A stretch of DNA of 64,000 nt from Ricinus communis (taxonomy: Eukaryota > Streptophyta > Magnoliopsida > Malpighiales > Euphorbiaceae). Positions 34,111 to 47,110 of this stretch are shown here, piece by piece; the first letter of the stretch is position 1, and each line of letters opens with the position of its first letter. Where the stretch lies: NCBI RefSeq assembly GCF_019578655.1, contig NC_063265.1:7226501-7290500 (forward strand). The letters run 5' to 3'. Under the pieces are notes generated by a model that worked only from the letters and a program-made list of their open reading frames with translations, ran no database searches and was not told the DNA's origin. Position numbers and translations under genes: made by a program.

Positions 34111-36480
34111 ATAAGAGTGAAGAGCGAAGAGCAGCGGTTGAGTATATTAATCAATCTAAAGAGCAAAATGCCAAAGTTGGAATTAGAACCATAAACCAAT
34201 TCATTAATAACTAAACATTCTCAGATCCCATCCCTAAAACCACATTCCATTGGCTAAATTTACAATTAGGAACACCAATTGGGTTGGATTTTCAGATTTT
34301 CATTTTCGTATCCAGCGGTGTGAAGTAAATAAAGTTCTTAGGGTTGGATTACACTGGAAACTAAGCATCCATTTATTTGAACGTTAGGAATGAAATTGAA
34401 GATGACTTAGCAATGATAATGGATTATTATTTATATATATTAGTTAATTTAGTATGTATTAGGAATCAAGTTGTTACTTATTGTCTTTTATAATAATACA
34501 GTAAAATCTTTTTATAATAATATCTATATAGGAAAATTTTTTATATAATTATAAGAAATTTTAGTCTCAATTTTAAACAATTGTAAATAAAAATAAATTC
34601 TATATCCAAATAAATTATAAATTTTTTAAGTTCTCTATTAAGATCATATCATTCTATATAGTAATATTTATATATATATATATATAAAATATATGTTATA
34701 CTATTATTTTATTTTGTTGGATTGTTTATTTGTCTCTTTAATTTTATTTGTATGATATGACAAAATATTAATATATTTTATCTTTGATTGCTATTATTTT
34801 ACTAAAATTAAGTATTAAGTAAAAAAAAATTAATATTCAAACTTGCACTGAGTTATAACCTCTTATAGTAACTAATTTATTCGATCTCAATATATAATTA
34901 TAAAAAAGTTTTACAATATTTAATTAGTATAAGAAAATAACAATATTAATTTATTACTACATAATATAATAAATAAAAATGAAAATAATACAATATTATT
35001 TCACTTGTTAAATTATTTTTAGTTGATTTTTGATTCTATATAAATAAAAAGTTTTTTTTTTTAACTGGAAGAGAGGTATTGATGCAGAAATTATATTCTA
35101 ATTTTATTAGTATGATTTTGTTGTGTTCATTAAATATTTGAAGATAATTGTAAGGTGATGAATTTAAATTGAAATAGATAATCATGCCTAATACATTTTG
35201 CCATCTCACATGCGAGAGTTAGTAAAGTCAACAAAAATTAATATTTATATAATATTTGATTAAAATTTATAAAATATATTTATGAGTCTAAAATTATATG
35301 CTTTTAAATGAAGTAAACGTTAATTTAGTATTTATCTAAAAGTATATATTTTAAATGAAATAAAAATTAATTTAATATTTTATAATTAAATTTATGTGAA
35401 ATTGATTATAATTAAATTAAATTTTGAAAAATAAATAAAATTTTTAAATAAATTTTATATTAATAAATAAATATTTTATAATATTAAAATATTTTTTTAA
35501 TTTTATTTTCTGTTTCATATATTTTATCAAATGAAGTGAAATTTTTTTATAAGTTTTAATTAAATATAGGATAATGCTGAAAGGGGAAAAAAGAAAACCA
35601 TTAATTATGGACGGTAATAAGTTGGGCACTGTTACGAAAAAGAACTGTTGGAAATTTTGAAAATTAGCCGTTGGGAGTTAAAGGATTGGCATGGGTATGG
35701 CCGGCGCATTTATTATAAATGGTGGATATATTGTCATTCTCCCAATTATAAATAACATACGATTACGTTGTTATTTTTTCAACAAAAAAGAGATGACATT
35801 ATTATTTTATTATTATTATTATTGTCAGTTCTATAATTACAAATTATTAATATTAAAATTACGAAACTAACTTGTGAAAAAAGGGATCCAATCATTTACC
35901 AACCCAAATAAGATAATAATATAAGATGCCAAATAAATATGATGATGATTCCTACATTAATTAAATTTCCGAGAGAGCCAATTGGTTTATTTATATAAAT
36001 ATCTATTTTTATTAATCTTATTTATATTTTCCATTGATATTTGAAAATCATACTGTATTACATTAAACAGAATTAATTTTATTATTAAAAATTAATAACC
36101 TATTGATGGTTAGATTATCAAAGTTGCAAGAATTTTTGTGTTCCTAAGGTCAAACTATAATGAAAAATATAAAAATCTCTTAGTTTATTTTTTCTTATTT
36201 TTTTTATTTAACGCAATATAAAAAAAAAAAGATAGCTTCATTAAATAAACCCTCACAAAATAATTGGTAAGCATGAATATGGGGAAAATGACAGTGTGAC
36301 AAAATTCTTTATATGGAAAAGCACAGTGTGGCAATTTCGTAAGTTCAAAGAATTTTTATTTTTTCTTAAAAGTTATTATAAAGAGATTCAAAGAAAATTT
36401 AATTCCAAAGGGAAGTGATTAAATAAGAGTCGCAGGCTATGCGGGTATAAGAAGAAAGATATGAGGTCCCATTCTTTTCA
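34111..36480. other. AT-rich intergenic DNA upstream of the CIPK gene
   Basis: Long AT-rich sequence with a TATAT tract at about 34668-34688 and a TTA/TTATTA run around 35800-35823. No gene is seen. The last 500 bases presumably contain the CIPK promoter, but no motif could be assigned with confidence. Confidence 0.45.
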
Positions 36481-36504
36481 ATTTTAAGCCTTTCTTTAGA
36501 TTCA

Positions 36505-37916
36505 TCTCTCTCTCTCTCTCTCTCTCTCTCTACAAGTAAAAATCCTTTCTCTCATTCTCTTTTTTTTTCTCCAGAGAATTCTTTCCTCTTCATTCTTCAT
36601 AGGTAATTCAAGTTTTTTTCCTTATGTTTTCCTTTTAGGCTTTGCTTATTTCTCTTTGAAAAATATCTTTGCCAGATTTGCATGGTTCCAGTTTCAGTTT
36701 GTATGTAAAGAATGAAATAATATCCTTTGGCTTTTGTTTTTAGTTATAATTGGGTTCTAAATCTCTAATCTGTTCTTTTCTTTATATGAATGCAACTCAT
36801 TTCTGTAAATACCCTTCAAGATTTTTCTTTCTTGATGTTATTTATGTTTGCCTTCCATTCCAGTTATTCGTTGTTGCTGACATGTTTTGTGTAAATATAA
36901 TTGCTACACATATGTTTCTTTCTTTTGGGTAACTGGTAGTGGAGTTTTACTCTTTTCCTTTTGGTTATTCTTTTCTGCTATTATGGATATTCAAGAACAA
37001 TTTTCTATTCTCTGCTTGTGCAGCTCAGAGAAAAAATTTCAATCATGGATTGAAATTTTCTTTCCTAATAACAAATAAGGGCGTACTATCAACAAAATAT
37101 CATGTGCTGCTTGATCTTTTTTGGTATTCTAATTTGCATGTAAAATTTCCTTGTCTGTATAAAATTGTCTAGTTTTCACAGCATAATCTTGCTGATTTCT
37201 CGTCGTATGCTGTTTCTCCTTGGTTATTATATTTTCTGAATAGTCCAGTGTTAAGAAAACTAACTTTGAAATTCCAAATTGCGGTAAATTTGGTTGCCTT
37301 TGTGGAAGAGTGCTGTTTGTATCTTAGCCCTGTTGCCTTATTTATTTTGATATGATTTTTCTGCTTTCCTTTCCTTTTAATTCCTGTAATCAATGAGAAT
37401 GAGTTGTATGGATGTGGAGTTTCGCTTCTCCAAAAATGTTTTTATCTGGGATTTTGGACTTCCTATAATCTTAACCTTTTCCTCTTTCTTTCAGGTGAAA
37501 ATCATTTGCTGATCTTCTTTGTCTAATCACCTATCTACTGAAGTTTCAAAGTTACAATCTTTTCCATCTTCATAAATATTCTCCAGTGAAAGACAAAACA
37601 TCAGGGAATGCTGAAAGATGTACTTGAAATTCAGGAGCTTTTCCGCTGAGGTTAACAAGGTAACAGCTCCATGTGGGCTAGCCTTGTATATTTTTCTTAA
37701 GACTCGGTGTTTAACAGACAGCCCGTTTGAGTTATATGCTCAAATGCCCAGTTTGCCTAATACAGGAGCACATATTATGTCAAAGCATGATCTGTGTGAA
37801 GATGGTTGAGCTTTTAAGCTTTTGAGATCCATTTCGTAGATACCTATATCATATATATTGCATTAGCAGGTATAGCAGTTCATATTGTGTACAAATTACA
37901 GATACTATAGCTTGAA
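36505..37916 (+). promoter_or_regulatory. 5' leader of the CIPK gene: CT repeat, intron and upstream frame
   Basis: A pure TC repeat (36505-36531), typical of plant core promoters and leaders, precedes a CT-rich non-coding exon ending near 36600 at a GTAATT donor. A T-rich intron then runs to an acceptor (TTTCTTTCAG) ending at 37494. The remaining leader contains an ATG at 37618 opening a 63-codon frame that ends before the CDS. A second possible leader intron (donor AAG/GTAACA at 37660, acceptor GCAG at 37869 or 37878) would remove most of that frame, so alternative splicing could switch an upstream ORF on or off. Confidence 0.55.
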
Positions 37917-39308
37917 ATGGAAAACAAAGGGCATGTGTTGATGCAGAAGTATGAGATGGGCAGATTGTTGGGCCAAGGAACTTTTGCCAGAGTGCACCAT
38001 GCTAGGCATCTTCAAACTGGTATGAGTGTGGCCATCAAGATAATTGACAAAGAGAAGGTGTTGAAGGTTGGGATGATAGACCAGATTAAGCGAGAAATTT
38101 CTGTTATGAGACTGATTAGACATCCGAATGTTGTAGAGCTTTATGAGGTAATGGCTACTAAAACCAAGATTTACTTTGTCATGGAATATGTTAAAGGTGG
38201 CGAGCTCTTCAACAAGGTAGCTAAGGGGAAGCTAAAGGAGGATGCTGCAAGAAAATACTTTCAACAGCTTATCAGTGCAGTTGATTATTGCCACAGTAGA
38301 GGAGTATGTCATCGTGATCTGAAACCAGAAAATTTATTGTTGGATGAGAATGGGAATCTAAAGGTTTCAGATTTCGGACTAAGTGCACTTGCAGAGTCCA
38401 AGCGACAAGATGGGTTACTTCATACAACCTGTGGAACCCCTGCTTATGTTGCTCCAGAAGTGATAAACAGAAAAGGGTATGATGGAGCGAAAGCTGATAT
38501 CTGGTCATGCGGGGTGATTTTATTTGTGCTGTTGGCTGGTTATCTCCCCTTCCATGACTCAAATCTGATGGAACTGTACAGAAAAATTGGGAAAGCAGAG
38601 TTCAAATTCCCTAATTGGTTTGCACCTGAAGTACGCAAACTACTGTCAAAAATCCTGGATCCAAATCCTAGTACGAGGATATCCATGGCCAGAATAATGG
38701 AAAATTCTTGGTTTCGTAAAGGGCTAGAACCTCGACCTCTAATCTCTGAGATAGACACAACAGAACCAGCACTGGTGGATTGTGATGCTGTGTTTAATGT
38801 GAATGAAAGTAGCTGCACTGGCTCAGAGCCCAAGCAAGATTTGGCAAAGCCTTGTAACTTGAATGCTTTTGATATCATCTCCTATTCATCAGGCTTTGAC
38901 TTGTCTGGCTTGTTTGAGGAGAAAGAGAAAAAGAAAGAAGTGCGGTTTACCGCAAACAAGCCTGCCGCAATCATCATTTCGAAGCTTGAAGATATTGCTA
39001 AGAGATTGAGGTTGAAAACAAAAAAGAAAGACGGAGGCTTATTGAAATTGGAAGGTTCAAAGGAAGGCAGGAAAGGGGTCCTGGGTATTGAAGCAGAGAT
39101 TTTTGAGATCACTCCTTGTTTTCATTTGGTGGAAATGAAGAAGTGCAGTGGAGATACCCTGGAGTATCAGAGGGTACTGAAAGAAGAGATGAGACCTGCA
39201 CTCAAGGACATTGTTTGGTCTTGGCAAGGAGAACAGCAACAAATGCAACAAGAAGAGCCTTCTCAGGTGTGCGCAGGGCAGGTGGTCTCCCTTCAGGATA
39301 CAACCTAA
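37917..39308 (+). CDS. CIPK20: CBL-interacting protein kinase, CIPK20-like
   Basis: A single exon encodes a 463-residue SnRK3/CIPK kinase, the usual length. The kinase domain (about 12-266) has the Gly loop GQGTFARV (19-26), Lys41, the catalytic loop HRDLKPEN (132-139, Asp134), DFG (152-154) and APE (179-181). The activation segment is intact. The NAF/FISL autoinhibitory motif [19 protein letters not shown] (315-333) binds calcineurin B-like calcium sensors. The PPI region for PP2C phosphatases follows (about 345-435), ending in [11 protein letters not shown]. Calcium-loaded CBL proteins relieve autoinhibition and recruit such kinases to membranes, where they phosphorylate transporters. The N-terminus and the DIVW-WQG tail resemble Arabidopsis CIPK20 from memory. 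The member number is less certain than the family. The absence of CDS introns fits the intronless CIPK clade. Confidence 0.95.
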   Translation: MENKGHVLMQKYEMGRLLGQGTFARVHHARHLQTGMSVAIKIIDKEKVLKVGMIDQIKREISVMRLIRHPNVVELYEVMATKTKIYFVMEYVKGGELFNKVAKGKLKEDAARKYFQQLISAVDYCHSRGVCHRDLKPENLLLDENGNLKVSDFGLSALAESKRQDGLLHTTCGTPAYVAPEVINRKGYDGAKADIWSCGVILFVLLAGYLPFHDSNLMELYRKIGKAEFKFPNWFAPEVRKLLSKILDPNPSTRISMARIMENSWFRKGLEPRPLISEIDTTEPALVDCDAVFNVNESSCTGSEPKQDLAKPCNLNAFDIISYSSGFDLSGLFEEKEKKKEVRFTANKPAAIIISKLEDIAKRLRLKTKKKDGGLLKLEGSKEGRKGVLGIEAEIFEITPCFHLVEMKKCSGDTLEYQRVLKEEMRPALKDIVWSWQGEQQQMQQEEPSQVCAGQVVSLQDTT

Positions 39309-41791
39309 ATAAGATAATCTAGGAATTAAGTTTGTAAATGTCTGGCTTCATTGTTGAGGAGTGTTTATCATTGTTTCAGAGTACAATATATTGCTATAAA
39401 CGGATGGACACCTCAAGGTGTATATATAAGTTTATTAGCCGAATTCGATTAAATTATCCCCTCCATTAACCCATACATGCAGGTTTTAGGTTTAAATTTA
39501 ATTGCATCTTTCAATTTTAAAATTATTAGTTTTTTCTTTAGATGCATTGGACGTGATTAGAATTATTATTAAACATGAGATTCAATTACAAATAGTTATG
39601 GAATGAAATTATAAATAACTAAAAATTAGTAAGAATAAAATAAGTTATTTTTGATAAACATAATTCTCTTATTGCTAAGAAAAAGGAAAAAAACAAATTA
39701 AAAAAGGTGCCGATAAATCTTATAAGAAGAAGCATAAACATTTAACATATCATATTCTATTGAACATATATTAACAAAATAGGCATCCGAAAATAAGCTG
39801 ATGGAAAAGTTAGAACAATAAAATATATTGTTGAATTATTGATTTTACCGTATATAATTAGCTAATATTTCTAATCTTGTTATTTATTAATCTTAATATG
39901 TGCTATTTGAATGATTCAACACGGATGTTCGTTAAAAGCCTTCTAGACAAATTATTTTTCTGCAAAAAGAAAAATGGTCTAATAGAAGAAAATTGAATGA
40001 TTAAAGGGCTCAATAAAGCATGAATTCAATTGAAAGAGCTCGACAGACTAAAATAGTAAAGTGGTATAAAGGCTAAGGTTAATTCTAATTCTAATCCTAT
40101 TTAACAAAAAATATATGTTCTCTTGTTAGCCCATAAGAATATCTGCAGCTCTTTGAAAGTTTGTTGAGGGTGGACTGTTAGCATATTTTGGGAGGGAAAA
40201 GAAGAGGTCAAATGAAGCTACAGACTAACGTTGATTTTGATGACAAAAAAGTTTTCGATGGGCCGTTAAAAAAGATGATAGGATTTTGCATAATCAAACA
40301 ACCTAATCTAACATCACTAACTTCCACTTGTCATAAACAGACAAAAGGGAAAGAAATTTGCATACAATCAACATCTATATTAATTCTAACTAACTGACCT
40401 AATGCACCCAACTTAAAATTGATAATATAAAATCAATCCATCCAAAGTGCCAACAATAAGTAAAAGCACTACCTACCGGCCAATTCCAATAAAAGAACAT
40501 CAAAAATAATTGGAGCAATTAAATAATTTTACAAAGTAGCGACTACTAACTATATCAAGACAGTCCAGAATTCTAATTTCACACTTGTCGTGGTTGAAAC
40601 TAGAGGGCAATTGTAATAAGTGGTAAAGAAGGTTCAAACATGAAAAGATTAATAATGACAGGAGTCCCATTTGACTAACAAGTAACAGGTTTGAAACGCA
40701 ATTCAAAAGCCGGCATTGATAAGGCGGCAATTTTGAATCTTTCAACTTGTACTTGAACTACAACTAGAAGCCGACCACACGGCTTTTTGGGATCCGAGGG
40801 ATACTCCTTCTACTCTTGTTATTGGTGGATTTACATTTACATAGCACAGCAACAATGTTTATGCAAGTTCTTTAATACAGAATAATTGACTTTGTGGTTA
40901 AAATATTGGCCCGTCTGTTCTGTTCTGTTCTGTGTATTAGGACTTTCCTGTTTTTTGTTTGTTCATTTTGGTGAAACCCGAAATGCGAGCTCAATAGAAG
41001 AAGCTTTTTTAAAAAGCCTACGCCTACACACAATGTTATCGATCAAGCTGTGCACATTACATGGAAACTTCAGTTATTACCTCCTGCATCGGCCATAAAA
41101 CATCACTTAAGAAACTATTTATGAAACAGTTGTAGCTCCCTGAAAACAACTCGATCACAGTCCAACTGCCAATGGAACTCATAAATAACACCCTCAGAAC
41201 CTTTCCATGCGTTAAATAACATCCTTCCATGTCAATGCCATGTTATGTGAAAGGCAGCAAATAAAGGGCATTTCCATGAATCTCTAAAATAGAACTTTTA
41301 ATTGAGGGTGGAGCGGACTGGAAGGGGTCTCTCAGAAGTGGAAAAATGCAAACTGAAAAAACTCGGGAATTGTGATTTTATAAACAGATAGAAGCATCTT
41401 GCGCTAGTATATCATTTCTTTAAACATCCACTCAGTTGAAGAGAGAGCAATTAAGGATCAGAATAGCTCCATTCTCAGTAGAACAAATTTTCCTCAAAAA
41501 AAGGGGACACCCCCCCCTCCCCCAGGCACAACGAGAAGTTAAATTTTAGAATTGTAGGACACCTACCTGTTACCTGATGCACAAGTGAATGCATGCCATG
41601 TGTATTCCTATCCATGCTAACGTAAGTAAAATTAATCTCCCTTACAAAGAAGAGGAAGATACAATTCCATCCAGTATTCTAGACTCTCCTACAAAAGAGG
41701 CAAGTTAGCCACTTCTGAACAGGAGGTGTACTTAGGTCCCTCATACTGTTACTCCTGTTTTTCATTTTTCATTTTTTCTTTCTTTTTCTCT
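39309..41791. other. Convergent intergenic region between CIPK and NST1-like genes
   Basis: The CIPK 3' UTR probably extends to about 39430. The region 41300-41791 likely holds the 3' UTR of the minus-strand gene; it contains a C-run (ACCCCCCCCTCCCCC) at 41510-41524. In between, 40600-40740 has a GGTTTGAAACGC string and GC-richer text resembling a worn SINE. Short frames at 40188, 40500 and 40886 show no domains. Confidence 0.45.
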
Positions 41792-44700
41792 CTAATCAAA
41801 CGACCAAAACGACTGTACATCTTGGGTTGGGTACCCACCCCCAGTATTAGGTCTTGTGAAAGATGACTTCCCAATACCTTCTCCTGAATCTTGAACATTC
41901 CAGTCCTTCCTGCTGAAAACGAAAAAGGCAATCAAGAATCAGATTAAGATTACTAATTTCTGAACAAAAGAACAGTAGCATCAAAGGCACATATATCTGA
42001 TGTTAGGGCACAAGACATACAATCCCATGGAGGTCAATTCTAAGTGCATGTTAGAGATGAACGTATCACCCTGTGGTTTGCAACACAAGGACAATACAAT
42101 CATCAAAGAGAAAACCAATGGCATCTGACAACCTTGATCAGCTAAAGCATCACACTAAGAAATCTCAAAGTCGGAGAAAGCTGAGAATTTTAAAAAAACA
42201 TGCCATTTATTTCGTATTGCACATCAAAGTTATGTCAGTTCAAAATTAATCCTCTTTCCAGAGGTGAGACGGCAGGCATGACTACAGTCATTTCTATTTA
42301 ATATAGATACTATAGAGCCAGCTTAAATAGAACAATGAAGACAGAAGTGTTTTATGAATATCCAACTTGATAATGCTGAATGAGAACTCATGGAATCAAG
42401 AGTATAAGTATTAAAAGATACAGTTACAAGTCAGATAAAATAACTCAAGTCGATTTTGCGCTAGTATATCAAATGGTCCAGACCCAAAAGATTTTGCATC
42501 GCTAAGCAGTAACTGAATCCAAGCTTTTACCAAGCAAATAAACTTGTCGGACGCAGTGGTACATAAGCATCAAGTTGATGCAGAATAAAAGGCAAGCAGA
42601 ACTCAAATGCTAGTAAAACAGCAACAGGAGTTCAAAATATAACCTCAGCGCCCAATCTTTGGGTGACAGGCAGCACCCCTAATAAACTGTCACTTCAAAT
42701 GGCAGTTATAACAAGTAGCGAGTAGAATAGACGAAGATGCACATACGTTTATGCACATCAAGTGATGATCTGTCATATTCTGTAAATTCAATCTTGCATG
42801 CAGTTCCATGCACAGACTGAAAACCTAAGACGTGAATAATAAAAACACTCCACCCCTACAACCCAATAGAACAAGGGTACAGCAAATACATCTGCCAAAT
42901 TGTACATATTTTAGTGTGGTTCAAAGCCACAACAGTTTACTGTGGTCACAACATGTTATTTTGTGGCATAATTAGAATAAGTAACCACCATACTTAGACA
43001 TCCTGAAAAGCATCCATCAAATCATCAACATGATTGAGAGGACATAATGGCTAATTAGGAGTTGTACAAAGAGAGGTGGCTAAGCCTAACAGGTAATGAG
43101 ACACATTTTAGTCAAACAATACTATGATATCCAAAGAACAGAACACAAAATATTAATAGAAATGTCTTATCTCTCCATATCCAGAATCTTGTGACACCAT
43201 AATGCATTAAGCTGGCACAATATTCCAATCATCTCAATAAAATTATCTTTTCTTAGTGAAACTTTGATCAATCTCATTAATAGCACAAGTCAGATGAAAT
43301 TTTTCTAGTTTTATTGCATGTGTACAACCAATAATCTAGGTAAGTAACTTGAAATAAAAGAGGTTAATAGGGGAGCACTCACTTGACCCAACAATTAGCT
43401 GGAGACATCTCGAAAGTATGGTTGTTTGCAGCTCCAGTGGGACTTCCATAAATCAATTCATTCCGAGTACTCTCCTCCTGAGGTTTCTGAGAAAAATGGC
43501 TCTCACTGCCCGACAATGGTGGAAAAAAAGCATTCTGTAACCATGGATCATTATCACTTGAACCAGTGACTGGACTAAATCCCCCACCACTGTGGCCATT
43601 GCCGAGAAAAACCTTCTGTGGTGAATGAGTACCAGAAAGCACTTGGTCATCTTTTGCAAAAAGTGAAGCCATAGTTTTTTGAGGTGAAGGCTGCAAGAAA
43701 TCATCATTGATTAATCTAGTCCGTTCTGGAGGTAAAAGCCAGCTTCCTGGACCACCTACCAAGCCTAAACCATCCTGACCAAGAGGACTGTTCCACATTT
43801 GCCATGTACCCTTCTCATTCGCATGCACATGCACATCATCCATTGGCAAATTGTGCGAGTCTTGAGCCTTAGGAGTAGTTGGGAACCAATTAGAGCCATT
43901 ATGCTTTTCATCAGCTACTCGTAGTCGTGACAATGGAGACTCAATTGGAGATGGCTTGCTCACTTCAGGAGATGTGGACAGATTTTTCAAAGCATGAGGC
44001 CTTTCCAATCCAATGTCTGACGTAAATCCAGTCCCCAGGTCAAACTGAAAATCTGCAAGTGACTCTGAAACAGGCCCAAGCAATGAAATTGGATCAGGAA
44101 CGTAACATGGATCTTCGAACAGCTCTGGTTCCTCAGGTATGATTTCATGGGGTCCATCAACACCACGAGGGAAAATGCCTTCAATGGGAGGTGAAAAGCC
44201 TAAACTACTGCTACTAGATACACTTGGATATGTAGGAATAGTAAATGGCGACGGCAGCCCAAAACTGATAGGGTTATCGAATGATTGTAATGATGATGAT
44301 TGCCCATGTAACTGCGGGCTTTGAACTTCTGCTTGGGGCTTTGAATTTGGCCTACTAATGACATTTGTGTTTGAGGAAGGAGCTGATGATGTACGTGTAA
44401 ATAACTGTTGCCAAGACTTCTTAGGTGCCGGCCTTGAATGTGGTTCCGAGAGTACCTATAAAAAGCTCAACAATGTAATACTGATTTTTCTTCTGACGCA
44501 GTGCATTAATAGTGAAAGGACTTAAAAACAATCTCTATGGCTACTGATTTGCTTATCAATAAATATGTTCAAAGATTCAGATAAAAAAGAAGAGGTTATG
44601 CAAAATGGGTCAAATTATATATTTTCATAAACTCAATTTTCAGCAAGATGCTACAATGAATGTTCAAAAAAGAGGACGAGGTTATGCAAGACTGACTGAA

Positions 44701-46404
44701 ATGTTAATCAATCAAAATAGCTAAAGATTACATTTTCTTAAATTACTTTCGAACCTAGTCATAGCAAGATTTCCAGTAAAATGGAAAACTAAGAGACGCA
44801 CACCATAATGAAGTGAGGATGATGGTAGGCAGACATTACTCAGGCTGTCAGACATCCTAAATATAATAAAATGGCATGTATAGATAACAACTTACAGAAT
44901 GGTTTACATTCTTCTCGTCTCCATTCACACTAGATTTCCCAACTGCACGTTCGGGTGGACATATATCCCTCCTATGAGCAGAAGTATGGCCATTATCGAC
45001 AGAACTGCCGAACTTATTCTCTTTTGTTACATAAGAAGGACTATTAGCTGTCCTTCCAAAAAAACCACTTCCAGTGAAAGCTCTAGAAGAAGACAAAATT
45101 GTACCCCTCATTCTATCCAGATACCTACTTCCAGCATTTCCACGGCTATAATTGCTTGCAGATGGATGTTTTATCCCATGCCCTGATTCAGAGGTCTGAA
45201 CTTTCACACATTCTGTCCCAGATTTCTGATGTTCTCGACGGTCAGTCTCACCCTTCTTATCAAAGTCACGCTTTCGCTCACTATCCTTACTAGATTTCTT
45301 TTCCAACTCTTCAGCATCAGAGTTACTCTTACTAGACCCCTTGTCTTTTTCCTTTCTCCTTTCCTGACGCTTCTTTTCCGCTTCCTTCTTACTATCCTTC
45401 TCTTGGGTAGTGGATGGTGAAGATTTGCTTTGATCTTTTTCGGCCTCCAATTTCTCATCCCTCAGCCTCCTACGTTCCTCTACCAATCTTGCAACTTCCT
45501 CCCTTTGCTTTCTTTCCTCCTCCTCCAAAAGCTCCTTCTCTAACCTAGCTTGTCTTTTCTCTTCAGCTTTACGACGAGCTTTATCTCCCTTGCTCTCATG
45601 ATAATTTCCCCCATTCTCACCCCTCTTAGTCAACATCCCTCTATGATCTGCATCAGAAGAATCATCTTCCTTAGATGAGCTAATCCTAAAAATCTTTCTC
45701 CAAATCCACCTAATGCTCAAGAAAAAAGAAGTCAACAACTTGCAAGCGAAAATCGCAACACCAGAATAAGATTTCTCAGCCAAACAATTTTCCTCACCAC
45801 CAAAAATCCCACTCCCATGCTTCCGCCAGTAATTAGACTTCCCTGCAATAGACCCACCAGCCCAATTCCCATTTTCTAACCAGTCCTGATTACACATCCA
45901 TCCATTATCAGACCATGCCTTACCATTCAATATCGTTCCACCTTTTCCAACAAGATCCTTAATAATCCCAGAATTTGACATCCCCAATCCAGGAGGCACA
46001 GGCAAGTCTAAAACTGGCCTTTTAGAAATATGACCACAATAAGAACACATAAATCTACCACCACCGGGGTTCTGATCTCTATAAGGAGTCAAACAATTTC
46101 TACACCTTCTCGTAGCAGTCTTTCTCAGCTTCTGCAATTCAATGGCTTCAAATCTTTTTCTTTCCCTCAAACGGGCATTTCTACGCACACGCCAGGCAGA
46201 CAACTGAGGCATCAAAATCTCATACCAAAAGAGAGTAACCAAAAGAACAAAAACACAAGCGAGTCTTGGCTGGGTGATCTCAAAACGAAAAGCAGGTGGT
46301 AAAAGCTGTGAAAGAGCCCATAATCCAATAAGAGGAATAACTAACCAAGGTAGCATGGTAGCAACCTTGCGAGACCACTTCTGGATCACACACAGTATAC
46401 ACAT
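41792..46404 (-). CDS. Membrane-anchored zinc-ribbon, charged-coil protein (stress response NST1-like)
   Basis: Three minus-strand coding exons (46404-44896, 44455-43383, 41912-41792) with GT-AG borders give 900 residues. Two hydrophobic segments (about 16-37 and 46-66) precede a Cys4 zinc-ribbon (C101, C104, C120, C123, within RRCRNCLTPYRD ... FMCSYCGH). A third hydrophobic stretch lies at 213-235. Residues 270-390 are a dense Lys/Glu/Arg coil (ARLEKELLEEEERKQREEVA). The C-terminal half is Ser/Pro-rich and probably disordered, ending QSFWSFD. The start is ATG at 46404 (MCILCVIQKW), the first ATG after the leader intron; the frame upstream is open but has no earlier ATG after the acceptor. 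The last exon is supported by a strong GTGAGT donor at 43382 and a perfect phase match. The family is plant-conserved (At3g51640/At3g51650 from memory); its biochemical role is unknown. Confidence 0.85.
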
Positions 46405-46422
46405 TATCCTCTTAACCCACAC

Positions 46423-46837
46423 CTATCTTCTTCCCCGTCGTGCTTGAAATTTTTCAAACCAAACAAATTAACAACAACAAACCCTAGAAATTGAAATTTA
46501 TAAGAATTTACAAATTGAAAACCCTAAATCCCCAACTTCCCTGTCGAGAATGTATATCAATGCAGAGAGCGATTCCACGAAACCTCAAGAACCCTAATAA
46601 TATAGAAGAATAAAAAATAAATGTGCACATAAATATAATATATCAGTCAAATAAAATACATACAAATTAGAAACACAAGAAAATACCTAAATAACATTAG
46701 CATTTTAATAAATGGAGAGATTAGGATTTGGATTTAGGGTTTGTAAGAAAACGTTGACGTACTCTGGAGCTGCAAGTAATGAATAAAGAAAAAAGAAAAA
46801 AGAAAAAAGAAAAAAGAAAAGTGATTTGGGGACTTAC
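46423..46837 (-). promoter_or_regulatory. 5'UTR intron of the NST1-like gene
   Basis: On the minus strand, the leader exon ends with CTCTCTCAATCT before GTAAGTC (intron starts at 46837). The acceptor GAAGATAG ends at 46423, 18 bases before the ATG. The intron starts near a (CTTTTTT)n tract (46788-46820). The leader exon upstream (about 46838-47100) is CT-rich. The minus frame 47110-46721 lies in this leader and is not a gene. Confidence 0.65.
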
Positions 46838-47110
46838 AGATTGAGAGAGAGCATGGCGATTGGTTGCTAATACAAGGGAATGAGAGAGAAAAGTGTTTGG
46901 ATTCGGGTCGGATGCGGCGGATTCGGGTCGGGAAGCCGGTCGGCGGTTGTGGCTTTTTTTGTTTGGGTCCGTCCTTAACAGCGAAGAAACTGTGAGAATA
47001 TATATGTGAAAGAGAGAGCGAAAGAGAGAGAAAGATATTGTGAAATTTGCATATAATAAAAAAGATAAGAGAGATGGAGAAGAAAATGAGGGAATGTAAG
47101 GAAATTTCAT

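Noticed and set aside
40600..40740. SINE-like segment with a B-box-like GGTTTGAAACGC
   Set aside because: No convincing A box, tail or target duplication; kept only as a note in the intergenic entry.
43379..44083. Separate 234-codon minus gene
   Set aside because: It begins at an internal TTG and is simply the 3' part of exon 2 of the NST1-like gene, which is open in phase from the upstream exon.
46405..46422. Start of the NST1-like protein at a GTG codon (46422)
   Set aside because: This is not an ATG and sits right at the intron acceptor; the first ATG at 46404 gives the family-typical MCILCVIQKW N-terminus.
46721..47110. 129-codon minus frame upstream of the NST1-like gene
   Set aside because: CT-rich leader and leader-intron sequence; a good donor site (GTAAGTC at 46837) interrupts it.
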